NCBI GenBank assembly: GCA_023412855.1
Contig: JAEZRJ010000057.1
Coordinates: 1-64,000 of the forward strand
Origin: Bacillota bacterium
GTDB lineage: Bacteria; Bacillota; Clostridia; Lachnospirales; Lachnospiraceae
DNA: 64,000 nt
Direction: 5' to 3'
This document shows, piece after piece, positions 33,530 through 42,092 of the stretch. A model generated the notes under the pieces. The model was not told where the DNA came from. It made no database searches and saw only the letters and a program-made list of their open reading frames with translations. Each line of letters opens with the position of its first letter. The stretch's first letter is position 1. The position numbers and the translations under genes are program-made.

Positions 33530-33763
33530 TCAACTAATTAAACAATGGACTACTCTCAGATAGTCCTTGTAATCCGGTATGGAAAGAATTACCTTCAGGC
33601 TGTTATGATTCTCCCTGAATCTTTCCTTTAACGCAGATTGTATGCTCCATTGCTTATTAATATTACTCTTATATCCATTTTCCTGAATTATATTAACCTT
33701 GCCGCTGCATTCATTCACAGCCTTTAAGAAAGCCGGCATATCTAAAATATTAAACTTGAACAT
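33530..33763 (-). CDS. Small HPr-like protein without the active-site histidine
   Basis: About 77 residues from the ATG at 33763, with GGAGG six bases upstream (an ATG at 33769 overlaps that site). The pattern fits the HPr fold: strand FKFNIL, helix around AFLKAVNECSG, KVNIIQE, then a helix with the Ser46-like position in NKQWSIQSAL, and LKVILSIPDYKDYLRVVHCLI. The His15 region of HPr is replaced by LDMPAF, so it cannot act as a normal phosphocarrier. Divergent HPr-like small proteins are known in Lachnospiraceae, but the function is unknown. The assignment is by pattern only. Confidence 0.6.
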   Translation of the reverse strand: MFKFNILDMPAFLKAVNECSGKVNIIQENGYKSNINKQWSIQSALKERFRENHNSLKVILSIPDYKDYLRVVHCLIS

Positions 33764-33854
33764 CTGCATCCTCCTTCAATCTATTTCTCAGGTTCCATAA
33801 GGCTTGCTCGTTATGATATTAATATAACGCAGATATTCCCGTAAAAATATACTT

Positions 33855-34787
33855 TTAATGCCAATCTTTGTCACTATCCTGCCATTTTTTTCGATATTCC
33901 ATCGGAGTACACCCCTTATTTTCCCGAAAGACTCTTCCAAAATAGCTGCTGCTTCCCAAACCGCAGGCATTTCCTATCGAAGTAATCGGTTCCCTGGTGG
34001 TTAACAGCAAATTACATGCTAACTGCAATCTATAATCATTGAGGTACTCTATCGGTGTCATCCTCATATTTTCCTTGAAGGATCGGAAACATTCCCGTTC
34101 GCTGATAAATGCCGCATCCGCAATTTCCTTTACCGAAATCTTTTCATCATAATGCTCATGAATAAAAATGAGCATCATTTTAAGCTTTTCATTTGCCTTT
34201 TCATGCCTCGGACTTTTCCCTTGCTTTTCCTGCGGTATCTCTTCCAATGTTTCCAGAAGACGATACCATATTCCAGATAACAGTTCATTTAATTTTATTT
34301 CATAAGCAAATTCTTCTTTTCCGATTTCAAAAGATTTCCTTACTTTCTCCAGGATTTCCCCATGTTCCTCCTTCTGTGGATAAAACCCCAGAACTTCAAT
34401 TGACGGAGAGGTTATAAGCGGCCTGATGTATTTTTGTTCCATCAGACTCCCCGGTCTTCCTCCGATAAGAGAGACGTCAAAAATATGAACTTTCTGAATC
34501 GTTTTCTCCTCTCCCTTCGGCTGCTTTGTCATATGGAGAATATTAGAATTAATAAGTCCTGCGCTTCCGGGTGGAAAAAAGGTTCTCCCTCCGGGCGTAT
34601 GATATTCAAGGCTCCCTTGCTCAATGTAAAATAACTCCATCTCTTTATGCCAATGCCAGGGTATTTGGCTTCTTGTCTCTTTATTAAATTCGACATAGGA
34701 AGCGAGATGAGGAAAACCGAACGGCATCTCCGGCAACGCTTCTTCTTTACTTCCTTTTATAAATTGAATATTTTCAACTATCTGCAA
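33855..34787 (-). CDS. AraC-family transcriptional regulator
   Basis: About 310 residues. A cupin domain (WHWHKEMELFYIEQGSLEYH, about 45-65) is followed by a linker and a C-terminal AraC domain with VKEIADAAFISERECFRSFK and ITSIGNACGLGSSSYFGRVF. An ATG at 34814 precedes a GGAGGAGG sequence, while the TTG at 34787 sits directly downstream of it, so the TTG is the more likely start. No sugar operon is divergent from it; the nearest catabolic genes are the GH31/GH127 pair beyond the LysM gene. Its target is therefore open. Confidence 0.9.
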   Translation of the reverse strand: MQIVENIQFIKGSKEEALPEMPFGFPHLASYVEFNKETRSQIPWHWHKEMELFYIEQGSLEYHTPGGRTFFPPGSAGLINSNILHMTKQPKGEEKTIQKVHIFDVSLIGGRPGSLMEQKYIRPLITSPSIEVLGFYPQKEEHGEILEKVRKSFEIGKEEFAYEIKLNELLSGIWYRLLETLEEIPQEKQGKSPRHEKANEKLKMMLIFIHEHYDEKISVKEIADAAFISERECFRSFKENMRMTPIEYLNDYRLQLACNLLLTTREPITSIGNACGLGSSSYFGRVFRENKGCTPMEYRKKWQDSDKDWH

Positions 34788-34887
34788 GCTGCCTCCTCCT
34801 TTTTTAAACCGCACATCCCAAGTTTAGTATAGCATGTCCCATTTTTCATTTAAACATTTTTTTCTTATACGCACGCCTCTCTTCCCG

Positions 34888-35010
34888 CGTTACTGTTCAC
34901 TCCGTTCTCAGTAACGCATGATGTTCTGCAATGCAAACTTTTTGCATTTCAATTCGCTCCGCGAAGCAGAAATCATCTCTTAAGTGTTAAGCTACTGTGT
35001 GAACAGTAAC
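34888..35010. repeat. MITE-like element with 12-base inverted termini (copy 3 of the stem-loop repeat)
   Basis: GTTACTGTTCAC at 34889-34900 is exactly inverted as GTGAACAGTAAC at 34999-35010, bounding about 123 bases that start with the dispersed stem-loop (34888-34916). The inside is non-coding. Parts occur at 28381 and 29368, and a degraded right end lies near 29840-29892. It lies between the AraC and LysM genes. Confidence 0.65.
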
Positions 35011-35093
35011 CTTTCCTCTCTATGACAAAAGCAACAAGTGGCAAAGGGGTTTTCAAGGCATATGATACTAATAAATGAAAAGGAGATATCTCT

Positions 35094-35846
35094 ATGAATT
35101 GTTTTCAAAAAGTACAATATACAATCCGCAGGGGTGACAATCTATATCAGCTTTCCCGCTATTTCCAGACTACAGTGCAAGATATTCTCGCTCTGAATCC
35201 GGGTCTCGACCCGTATAATCTTCAAATAGGAAGCAATATTATCATTTGCCCCAGCGAACAATTTATTTCGCAAACATTCCCTTCGGATCCTCCCGCCTGC
35301 CCCAACCCTTCCATGCAGTTCAACCTTCTTGGCGATATGCGTGAAGTGTGGATACAGCACGTATACTGGACACGCCTGCTTCTCATCAGTATTGCGAATC
35401 GGCTGGCGGATGAAGACGCCACCAAGGCCCGCCTTCTCGAAAATCCGGCGGATACCGCGGCAATATTCGCAAACTTCTATTCCCCGGCTACCGCAGGTAC
35501 CATCGAACAGCTCTTAACTGAGCATCTGACGATCGGAGCTGACCTGATCACAGCCTTGCGCGACGATAATACCGCGGAGGCAGAGACCCTTACCAGAAGA
35601 TGGTATCAGAATGCAGACCAACTGGCAGAAGTATTTAGCAGCATGAATCCCTTTTACAACCTTGAGGACGTGCAAAAGATGCTTTACGACCACATCAACC
35701 TGACCACTCAGGAAGTGGAAGCCCGGCTCGCAAATGACTTTGAAGTCGATATTGCAGCCTTCAACCGCGTGGAGCAGGAAGCCTTGGATATGGCTGATTA
35801 TTTTTCTTCAGGAATCATGCGCCAGTTTCCCCAGCAATTTATGTAA
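35094..35846 (+). CDS. LysM-domain protein with a C-terminal helical domain
   Basis: 250 residues. Residues 8-52 form one LysM peptidoglycan-binding motif (YTIRRGDNLYQLSRYFQTT, then ILALNPGLDPYNLQIG). Residues about 80-245 are helical, with HVYWTRLLLISIANRLADED, TEHLTIGADLITALRDDN and MADYFSSGIMRQFPQQF. There is no signal peptide, so it may be released by lysis or be a spore or mother-cell protein. Similar two-part proteins are found in Clostridia, but their function is unknown to me. AAGGAG precedes the ATG, and a strong bidirectional terminator follows. Confidence 0.85.
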   Translation: MNCFQKVQYTIRRGDNLYQLSRYFQTTVQDILALNPGLDPYNLQIGSNIIICPSEQFISQTFPSDPPACPNPSMQFNLLGDMREVWIQHVYWTRLLLISIANRLADEDATKARLLENPADTAAIFANFYSPATAGTIEQLLTEHLTIGADLITALRDDNTAEAETLTRRWYQNADQLAEVFSSMNPFYNLEDVQKMLYDHINLTTQEVEARLANDFEVDIAAFNRVEQEALDMADYFSSGIMRQFPQQFM

Positions 35847-35906
35847 GATAGAACGTAAACAGAAAATGCAAAAATTCCCGATACAATATTCTTGTACCGG
35901 GACAGT

Positions 35907-35943
35907 AAAAAAGGCGAAAGCAGTAAGTGCTTCCGCCTTTTTT
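35907..35943. terminator. Strong bidirectional terminator after the LysM gene
   Basis: GGCGAAAGCA pairs with TGCTTCCGCC (one mismatch) between a run of A and a run of T residues. A second, weaker stem (TCCCG.TACAA/TTGTA.CGGGA) precedes it at about 35877-35902. It can end the LysM transcript and the convergent GH31 transcript. Confidence 0.8.
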
Positions 35944-35954
35944 CATATCATACG

Positions 35955-36015
35955 AGGAAAGACCTTGCTGCTTTAACGTATGAAAGTATTTCCTTCCTAT
36001 GATATAAACACTCGT
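35955..36015 (-). repeat. Dispersed intergenic repeat, second copy of the 30.8 kb element
   Basis: The reverse complement (GCACGAGTGTTTATATCAT, then AATACTTTCA and GTTAAAGCAGC) matches 30787-30840 closely over about 50 bases. It lies directly downstream of the GH31 gene. Confidence 0.6.
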
Positions 36016-36036
36016 GCTGCCGAAGCTTTCATTCTA

Positions 36037-38013
36037 TTAACATCGTTTAAATACTGGCATATAGTCTATCGGTGCATCTACCACAATATGCGCTCCGCCT
36101 GAATATACAATTCCATTATCCATCGCTTCCCAGCGGCAGCCTTTAGGCAGGTATGCCTCCTTCCGGCGCTGTCCGGCCGATAGGATGGGAGCCACAAGGT
36201 ACTTTTCTCCAAACATGTACTCCTCCTCGTTGTCCCAACAGCTCATATCCTCCGGGAACTCATAGAACAGAGGTCTCATAACAGGGGTGCCTTTTTCGTG
36301 GGCCTGCACCATCAGTTCACGGATATAATCCCGCAGATTTTCCCTGATCCCCATATATTTTCTGCAAATATCATATACCTCATCGCCATAGCTCCATACT
36401 TCATTAGCGGCTCCAGAGCAGCAGGCGCTTCCACCCGTTGTTCCCTGACGGGGCTGCCTTGGTTCTCTGTCTCCGTGCAGCCTCATGACCGGGCAAAAAG
36501 TTCCCCATTGAAACCACCTTACGAACAACTCTCTAAAATCGGAATCTTCCGGATTCCCTCCATGAAATCCTCCGATATCGGTAGTCCACCAGGGAATGCC
36601 GGCAATTCCCATATTCAACCCTGCGGCAAGCTGATTGCGCATACTGCCAAAGCTGGAGGCAATGTCCCCGGACCATACGAGTGCTCCGTACTTTTGGCTT
36701 CCTGCCCACGCACAGCGGAGAAGGTTTACAATATTATTCTGCCCTTCCGCTTCCATTCCCTCATAAAAGGTTCTGGCATACTCTTTCGGATATATATTTC
36801 CTATCTGTAAATTGCTCCCCGTATGATATCGATAGTTATCAAAATCGTATACACTATATTCAGGCTCTGCCTCGTCCAGCCAGAATATCTTTATCCCATG
36901 CTCATAATAATTCTTTTTCACTTTATCCCACAAATAATTTCTTGCGCCCGGATTGGTGACATCGCAGTGGATGGTGGCACCCTGAAAATCAAGCCCTACC
37001 CGGAAGCCTCTGTCCGTGCGGATTAAATAGCCCTTCTCCAGCATTTCCTCATAGTTTTCACTTTCTCTGTCTACCGTGGGCCATATGGAAACCATAAGCT
37101 CAATTCCCATTTCCTTCAGCTCTCCCACCATCGCCTCCGGGTCCGGCCAGAATACCGGATCGAATTTCCACTCCCCCTGCTTCGGCCAATGAAAGAAATC
37201 GATGACAATCACATCGATAGGCAGATTTCTTCTCTTATACTCCCTGGCAACTTCAAGAAGCTCTTCCTGCGTCTGATAGCGCAGCTTGCACTGCCAGAAA
37301 CCGAGGCCGTATTCCGGCATCATCGGCACTTTTCCGGTAACATCCGCATAGGCTTCCTCTATCCGGGCCGGAGTATCTCCCGCCACTACCCAATAGTCCA
37401 GCGCCTTCGTAGAATAGGACTCAAAGCTCATGACATTTTTACCGAGCACTGCCCTTCCCACTCCCGGATTGTTCCAGAGAAGTCCATAACCGGAAGAAGA
37501 AAGCAGGAAAGGAACGCTGGCCTGAGAATTTCTGTGGGCAAGCTCCAAATCCAGCCCCTTTAAATCCAGATATGGCTGCTGATACTGCCCCATACCGTAC
37601 AATTTCTCATTTTTATCCAGGGACTCAAAGCGTTGTGTCAAATGATAATCTCCGCCGGGAATGGCCTTGAATTCCCTCGCCTCCACCTCCAGCGCGCTGC
37701 ATTTTTCTCCGCATATATCCTTTCTGTTTCTGCTGTATTCTTCCAAAATCAATTGATTATTCCGGTTGTATACACTTATTTTTCCAAACTTGGAAATTTC
37801 CGCCTTTATTTCTCCGTTTGTGATTATTCCGCAGTTATCATATATCTCTATATGGTAATCCGTCTTTTGCACCTTACATAAAGCCCAGTCTGCCGCCGGC
37901 ATGCTGCCGTTTTTCGTTGCCCGGATTCGCAGCGCATCCGGTCCCCACGCTTCCAGCCATACCTCTTCGCCATCAAAGTAAAATACCAGTTTATCATCCC
38001 TTTTTTCAATCAT
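36037..38013 (-). CDS. GH31 family alpha-xylosidase/alpha-glucosidase
   Basis: About 658 residues. An N-terminal beta domain (about 1-220) precedes the TIM barrel. IKIFWLDEAEPE carries the nucleophile (Asp380 from this start) and LVWSGDIASSFGSM the probable acid/base Asp450. The barrel also shows VIDFFHWP and GIPWWTTDIGGF. The ATG at 38013 overlaps the stop of the GH127 gene (ATGA), with GGAGG six bases upstream, so the two are translationally coupled. No signal peptide is present, so it acts on imported oligosaccharides. Linkage to GH127 suggests xylose- and arabinose-containing plant glycans, but GH31 also includes alpha-glucosidases. Confidence 0.93.
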   Translation of the reverse strand: MIEKRDDKLVFYFDGEEVWLEAWGPDALRIRATKNGSMPAADWALCKVQKTDYHIEIYDNCGIITNGEIKAEISKFGKISVYNRNNQLILEEYSRNRKDICGEKCSALEVEAREFKAIPGGDYHLTQRFESLDKNEKLYGMGQYQQPYLDLKGLDLELAHRNSQASVPFLLSSSGYGLLWNNPGVGRAVLGKNVMSFESYSTKALDYWVVAGDTPARIEEAYADVTGKVPMMPEYGLGFWQCKLRYQTQEELLEVAREYKRRNLPIDVIVIDFFHWPKQGEWKFDPVFWPDPEAMVGELKEMGIELMVSIWPTVDRESENYEEMLEKGYLIRTDRGFRVGLDFQGATIHCDVTNPGARNYLWDKVKKNYYEHGIKIFWLDEAEPEYSVYDFDNYRYHTGSNLQIGNIYPKEYARTFYEGMEAEGQNNIVNLLRCAWAGSQKYGALVWSGDIASSFGSMRNQLAAGLNMGIAGIPWWTTDIGGFHGGNPEDSDFRELFVRWFQWGTFCPVMRLHGDREPRQPRQGTTGGSACCSGAANEVWSYGDEVYDICRKYMGIRENLRDYIRELMVQAHEKGTPVMRPLFYEFPEDMSCWDNEEEYMFGEKYLVAPILSAGQRRKEAYLPKGCRWEAMDNGIVYSGGAHIVVDAPIDYMPVFKRC

Positions 38014-39944
38014 AGAATACCTCCATCCTCGTGTATCCACACTCTCATCTGGTTTAAGCCCCTATTTCCCCATGCATAATAAGGAATCGCGGTTAACATT
38101 TCCTCTTTTCTTTCGAATTCTCCTTCGAAATATAATTCTTCATTTGCATAAATGCGGCTGCCCTGAGCCTTAATGGGTACAATTCCCCCCAGCAGATTCT
38201 CCTGATACTCTTCTGCCTTTATGACACCTTTTTTCAAAATATGGAGTTCCTGAAGCCTTTCTCCGTTATCTGCCCCTTCGAAGCAATAGACAATAGGGCC
38301 TCTCTGCAGTGCGGCACAGCCGATGTTCGACCTGACTGCCGTATTCGTATGTACCTTTCTTATCCTCATATCAAAGGCAAGGGAGAGGTTATCCGACACA
38401 TTCCATTCTCTGGATATGAAGCAATAGCCTTTGTGCACCTCGTGTTCCGCTGTTATATCCCGGCCGTTTAACAGCAGCTTATAGCCTTCGGCATAGGAGG
38501 GAATACGTATGGCAAAGGTAAATTCCTTCTTTTCTCCCTTAGGTGCGATTTCATAAGAGACGGCTCCGTTCCATGGGAATTCCGATACAGTCCGTATCGT
38601 CGCATTTTCTAATTCTGCGGTTCCTCCTATGTGCAAGTCGGAATAAATAACCCTCTCTTCTTCTCTCCATATGTAAGTGCCAAGGGACGCAAGCAACCGC
38701 GCCACATTGGGAGGACAGCATGCGCACTGATACCAGCCAGGCCTCTGGGGCAGCACATGCTTATAGCCAAAAAGCTCTCCTGACACGCCTGGATTTACCT
38801 CCAGCGGATTAACGTAGAAAAATCTTTTGCCGTCCAACTGCATGCCGCTCAGCACTCCGTTATACAAAGCCCGTTCCATAATATCTGCGTATTGTCCGTC
38901 TCCCGTTATGCCAAGCATTTTTTCTGCCCAGAAAATAAGTCCTACGGATGCACAGGTTTCCGCATAAACGGAATCATTCGGCAAGTCATAATCTATGGTA
39001 AAGGCCTCTCCCTCCGCATTCGAACCGATTCCGCCGGTAATGTACATCCTCTTATTTACACAGTTTTCCCAGATGGCCTCACATGCCTTAAACAGCTCTT
39101 CGTCCCCGGTCACACCTGCAATATCCGCCATGGCCATATACATATATACAGCCCTGACACTATGCCCTTCCGCTGTTTTCTGATTTCTTACCGGCGCAAA
39201 GCTCTGGTTGTATTTCATGTTATATGGGTCCATGATCTCATGTTTCCAGCCGCGCTTTAGCGTTTCCTCGATAAAAAATTGAGGGTTCTTTCCTCTTTCA
39301 TCGATAAAATGCTGTGCCAGCCTCAAATACTTATTCTCACCGGTCACATGGTACATGCGCATCAAACCGATTTCCACCTCCTGATGCCCCGGAATTCCTT
39401 CTCTTTTCTCCACAAGAAAACGGTTCGCTATATGGTCCGCCATCCGTTCCATCACCCCCAGAAGCTTATCCTTTCCAGTGGCTTCATAATAGGCCGCCGC
39501 TGCCTCCATCATATGCCCCGCACAGTATAATTCATGGCATTCATGAAGATTGGTCCAGCGCTTCTCAGGCTCCTTTATGGTAAAATAGGTATTCAAATAA
39601 CCATCGGGCTGCTGTGCCTTTTCGATAATATCTATGATATTATCCGCCCTTTTTTCCAAGTCCTCATCGGGCTTTATGCATAGGGAATAGGCTGCTGCTT
39701 CCAGCCACTTGGCTACATCGCTGTCCTGAAACACCATTCCATAGAACTCCCCATCCTCCAGGCCTGCAGCTATACGGAAATTAGCAAACGCATGGCTTTT
39801 CTCCACTCCTTCTACCTTATCATCCAGAATGGCTTCCTGATAGGGAATAACTACATCTGTAATCAGACTTTGCCGTTTTGTCCAAAAACTGTCGTCTATC
39901 CTAATATTTTTTAAATCAGTTTTATGTATCTTCTTTCTTTCCAT
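38010..39944 (-). CDS. GH127 family beta-L-arabinofuranosidase
   Basis: About 644 residues. The zinc-thiolate catalytic site of GH127 is visible: YAETCASVGL (Glu and Cys) and CACCPPNVARLLAS (the Cys pair, one being the nucleophile). The alpha/alpha barrel has GYLNTYFTIKEPEKRWTNL and YCAGHMMEAAAAYYEATG. The enzyme removes terminal beta-L-arabinofuranose, as on hydroxyproline-linked arabinans. It lacks a signal peptide and would act in the cytoplasm. A TTG at 39971 could extend it, but the ATG at 39944 with AAGGAG upstream is more likely; even so it overlaps the MCP gene by 23 bases. It is coupled to the following GH31 gene. Confidence 0.95.
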   Translation of the reverse strand: MERKKIHKTDLKNIRIDDSFWTKRQSLITDVVIPYQEAILDDKVEGVEKSHAFANFRIAAGLEDGEFYGMVFQDSDVAKWLEAAAYSLCIKPDEDLEKRADNIIDIIEKAQQPDGYLNTYFTIKEPEKRWTNLHECHELYCAGHMMEAAAAYYEATGKDKLLGVMERMADHIANRFLVEKREGIPGHQEVEIGLMRMYHVTGENKYLRLAQHFIDERGKNPQFFIEETLKRGWKHEIMDPYNMKYNQSFAPVRNQKTAEGHSVRAVYMYMAMADIAGVTGDEELFKACEAIWENCVNKRMYITGGIGSNAEGEAFTIDYDLPNDSVYAETCASVGLIFWAEKMLGITGDGQYADIMERALYNGVLSGMQLDGKRFFYVNPLEVNPGVSGELFGYKHVLPQRPGWYQCACCPPNVARLLASLGTYIWREEERVIYSDLHIGGTAELENATIRTVSEFPWNGAVSYEIAPKGEKKEFTFAIRIPSYAEGYKLLLNGRDITAEHEVHKGYCFISREWNVSDNLSLAFDMRIRKVHTNTAVRSNIGCAALQRGPIVYCFEGADNGERLQELHILKKGVIKAEEYQENLLGGIVPIKAQGSRIYANEELYFEGEFERKEEMLTAIPYYAWGNRGLNQMRVWIHEDGGIL

Positions 39945-41997
39945 TTTGATGATTTCTCTCCTTTTCGTCAACTCTAAACTGATTCAGCGCCTTGCCCAGC
40001 TCCTCCATATTCAATTTCAGAATCGAAACGATACCGGTCAGATTGCCGCTCAGTATCTTTTGCTGTTTTACCTGCTCCATTACCCTATCGGAATACAAGA
40101 TATTTTCCTCGGAAACCTCCGATATTTCCCTGACCGCCTCCAGCGCTTCCTTCCTCTGTCTATCCATTTCCGATACACTGTCCGCGATATGCTCCAAACT
40201 GATTGTCAGGCCATCCACCTGCTCCCGCATTGCATAGAAGGTTCCGGTTGTCAGCTCCGCTTTCTCCTTCTGAACCTCTACTGCCTTCTTCGTTTCATAG
40301 ACTGCACTTTCGGTCCTGACTACCTGCTGCTCTATTTCCTTTATAATTTTTCGGATTTCTTCCGCCGCCTGTGAAGAGCCGTCCGCAAGCTTATGAATCT
40401 CTCCTGCTACTACCGCGAAGCCTCTTCCCGCTTCTCCTACTCTTGCAGCTTCTATCGAAGCGTTCAGCGAAAGCAGATTGGTGCTGTCGGCCATTTCATT
40501 TATTATTTCCAAAAAGCTTTCGATATTTGCCGACTGTTCCTTTAGTTGCAGCATATACTTCACTTCAGTATCCGACACTGCTTCAACATCCTTGGCATTT
40601 TCCTGAAGCTCTGTCATCGTTATTTCCATACCGGATATAAATTCATCGGTCTTGTCCGCCGTCGCTTTTATTTTTCCTGCACTTTCGTTTACAAGCTCAA
40701 TCTGCTCCGAAAGATACTCCATTTTCTCCCGGCATCTTTCAAGCTCCGCCGCCTGCCTGGAGATTCCCTGATTGATATCCTTTACCACATCCGTAATGGA
40801 CACCGCCGTCTCCTGCACGTTTGCAGAAGATGCTTTCAGATTCTCCATAGAGTCCTCTATTGCGCAGTCGCAGTTCTTGACTTGAACGATCATTTTCTTT
40901 GTCTTCCCGATCATCCGGCTCATATGTCCGGACAAAACGTTTATTTCCTTCAGGTAAAAACTTTTCTCCTTTACCAAAAGATTTCCTTCGGAAACCTCTC
41001 CAAGTATTTGAGCCATTCCTTTCACTGCCTTCACCAACTGCTTCGAAATAAATGCAGCAGTCAGTATGGCAAGAAAGCAGGCGAGCATTACGAAGAGGAA
41101 GACTACCATTTTAATAGATGACGCTCTCGTCATAATTGTTTCTTCGGGAATCATGGCACATAAAAGTGCACCATTTTGCCCGCTTTGCATCTGAACGTAC
41201 AAATAATCCTTATCGTCATAGGTTACGTACTCGCTTAGGCTGCTAAAACCTTTTCCGTTGATTTCCCTGAAAAAGTCTTCCCCCATAAAGGCTGTCCCAC
41301 CGTCCTGGCCTGCTGCTATTTCCCGCCCGTCGGCGGTGATGAGTGAAATTCTGCTCCCTTCGCCGAAATTTAATTCCTTTAGAAGCTGCATTAACTCAGC
41401 TTTTCCAATATCCACTACGACTACTGCATTATTTTCCATACTTTTTTGCATATAAGACAGCGCATAGTCATCTTCAGCGATGTTAAGCTTCTCATCAATC
41501 AACGTATGTTTGCCGGTCCAACTGCTTTTTTCCGCAATATCTTCTTCCAGCTCCTCAAAAAATCCATTCTGAATAACGGAGGCCGACGTAACAGTCTGCA
41601 GCTTACCGGAAGGAATCAGATGGATGCCGGAAATAAATTTATTTGCCTTTTCCTTGGCGAGCACATTGGTTTTTACCGCACTTAGCTGCTTGTTTTTTTC
41701 CAGCGTATCGAAGGACGATCCCTTTATGTAATTTACCGTATTGTCATCCACGAGAAGCTGCACACATTCCGACTGGACTCCGGCAAATACGTAATCCAGA
41801 TATTGCAATGTCATTTTCATCGTATTTTTCATGGATTCTTCGCATACGGCTACAATTTCCTCCGAAGCCCTTTGATAAGAGAAGACTCCGACTATGATAA
41901 CGCAGATGACCGGAATGGAAAAACCGGCAATTAAAAGCCTTTTTATACTGGTCGTTAATTTTCTTTTTTTCTTCCCTTCGTGTTTTTCTTCTTTCAT
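39922..41997 (-). CDS. Methyl-accepting chemotaxis protein (MCP 3, GH31/GH127 locus)
   Basis: 691 residues. After a basic N-terminus and a membrane helix (about 20-42) comes a large extracytoplasmic double-Cache-like sensor (about 45-290), a second helix (about 295-320), HAMP and the signalling domain. The tip is MADSTNLLSLNASIEAARVG followed by GRGFAVVAGEIHKLADGS. It is encoded inside the operon, after the permeases and before the two hydrolases, which is strong evidence that it serves the same substrate. The sensor is larger than those of the other two MCPs. Its 3' end overlaps the GH127 start. Confidence 0.95.
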   Translation of the reverse strand: MKEEKHEGKKKRKLTTSIKRLLIAGFSIPVICVIIVGVFSYQRASEEIVAVCEESMKNTMKMTLQYLDYVFAGVQSECVQLLVDDNTVNYIKGSSFDTLEKNKQLSAVKTNVLAKEKANKFISGIHLIPSGKLQTVTSASVIQNGFFEELEEDIAEKSSWTGKHTLIDEKLNIAEDDYALSYMQKSMENNAVVVVDIGKAELMQLLKELNFGEGSRISLITADGREIAAGQDGGTAFMGEDFFREINGKGFSSLSEYVTYDDKDYLYVQMQSGQNGALLCAMIPEETIMTRASSIKMVVFLFVMLACFLAILTAAFISKQLVKAVKGMAQILGEVSEGNLLVKEKSFYLKEINVLSGHMSRMIGKTKKMIVQVKNCDCAIEDSMENLKASSANVQETAVSITDVVKDINQGISRQAAELERCREKMEYLSEQIELVNESAGKIKATADKTDEFISGMEITMTELQENAKDVEAVSDTEVKYMLQLKEQSANIESFLEIINEMADSTNLLSLNASIEAARVGEAGRGFAVVAGEIHKLADGSSQAAEEIRKIIKEIEQQVVRTESAVYETKKAVEVQKEKAELTTGTFYAMREQVDGLTISLEHIADSVSEMDRQRKEALEAVREISEVSEENILYSDRVMEQVKQQKILSGNLTGIVSILKLNMEELGKALNQFRVDEKERNHQNGKKEDT

Positions 41998-42092
41998 ATT
42001 TGCCTCCTAATGAGCCAAGCAGATATGCTTGTATGTCTATTTGACTCACAAACTCAAGGTTGAAAGTGCTTTTCTTTCAGCCTTCCAGCTTC
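41998..42092 (-). other. Leader with stem-loop before MCP 3
   Basis: AAGGTTGAAAG (42056-42066) and CTTTCAGCCTT (42074-42084) form an 11-base stem with one wobble or mismatch. A second small inverted repeat AAGCAGATATGCTT lies at 42017-42030. The first part resembles 4671-4712 in front of MCP 1. GGAGGCAAAT gives the MCP ribosome site. Confidence 0.45.

Noticed and set aside
28381..35010. CRISPR array from the repeated stem-loops
   Set aside because: Only three copies, spaced kilobases apart, with no spacers or cas genes.
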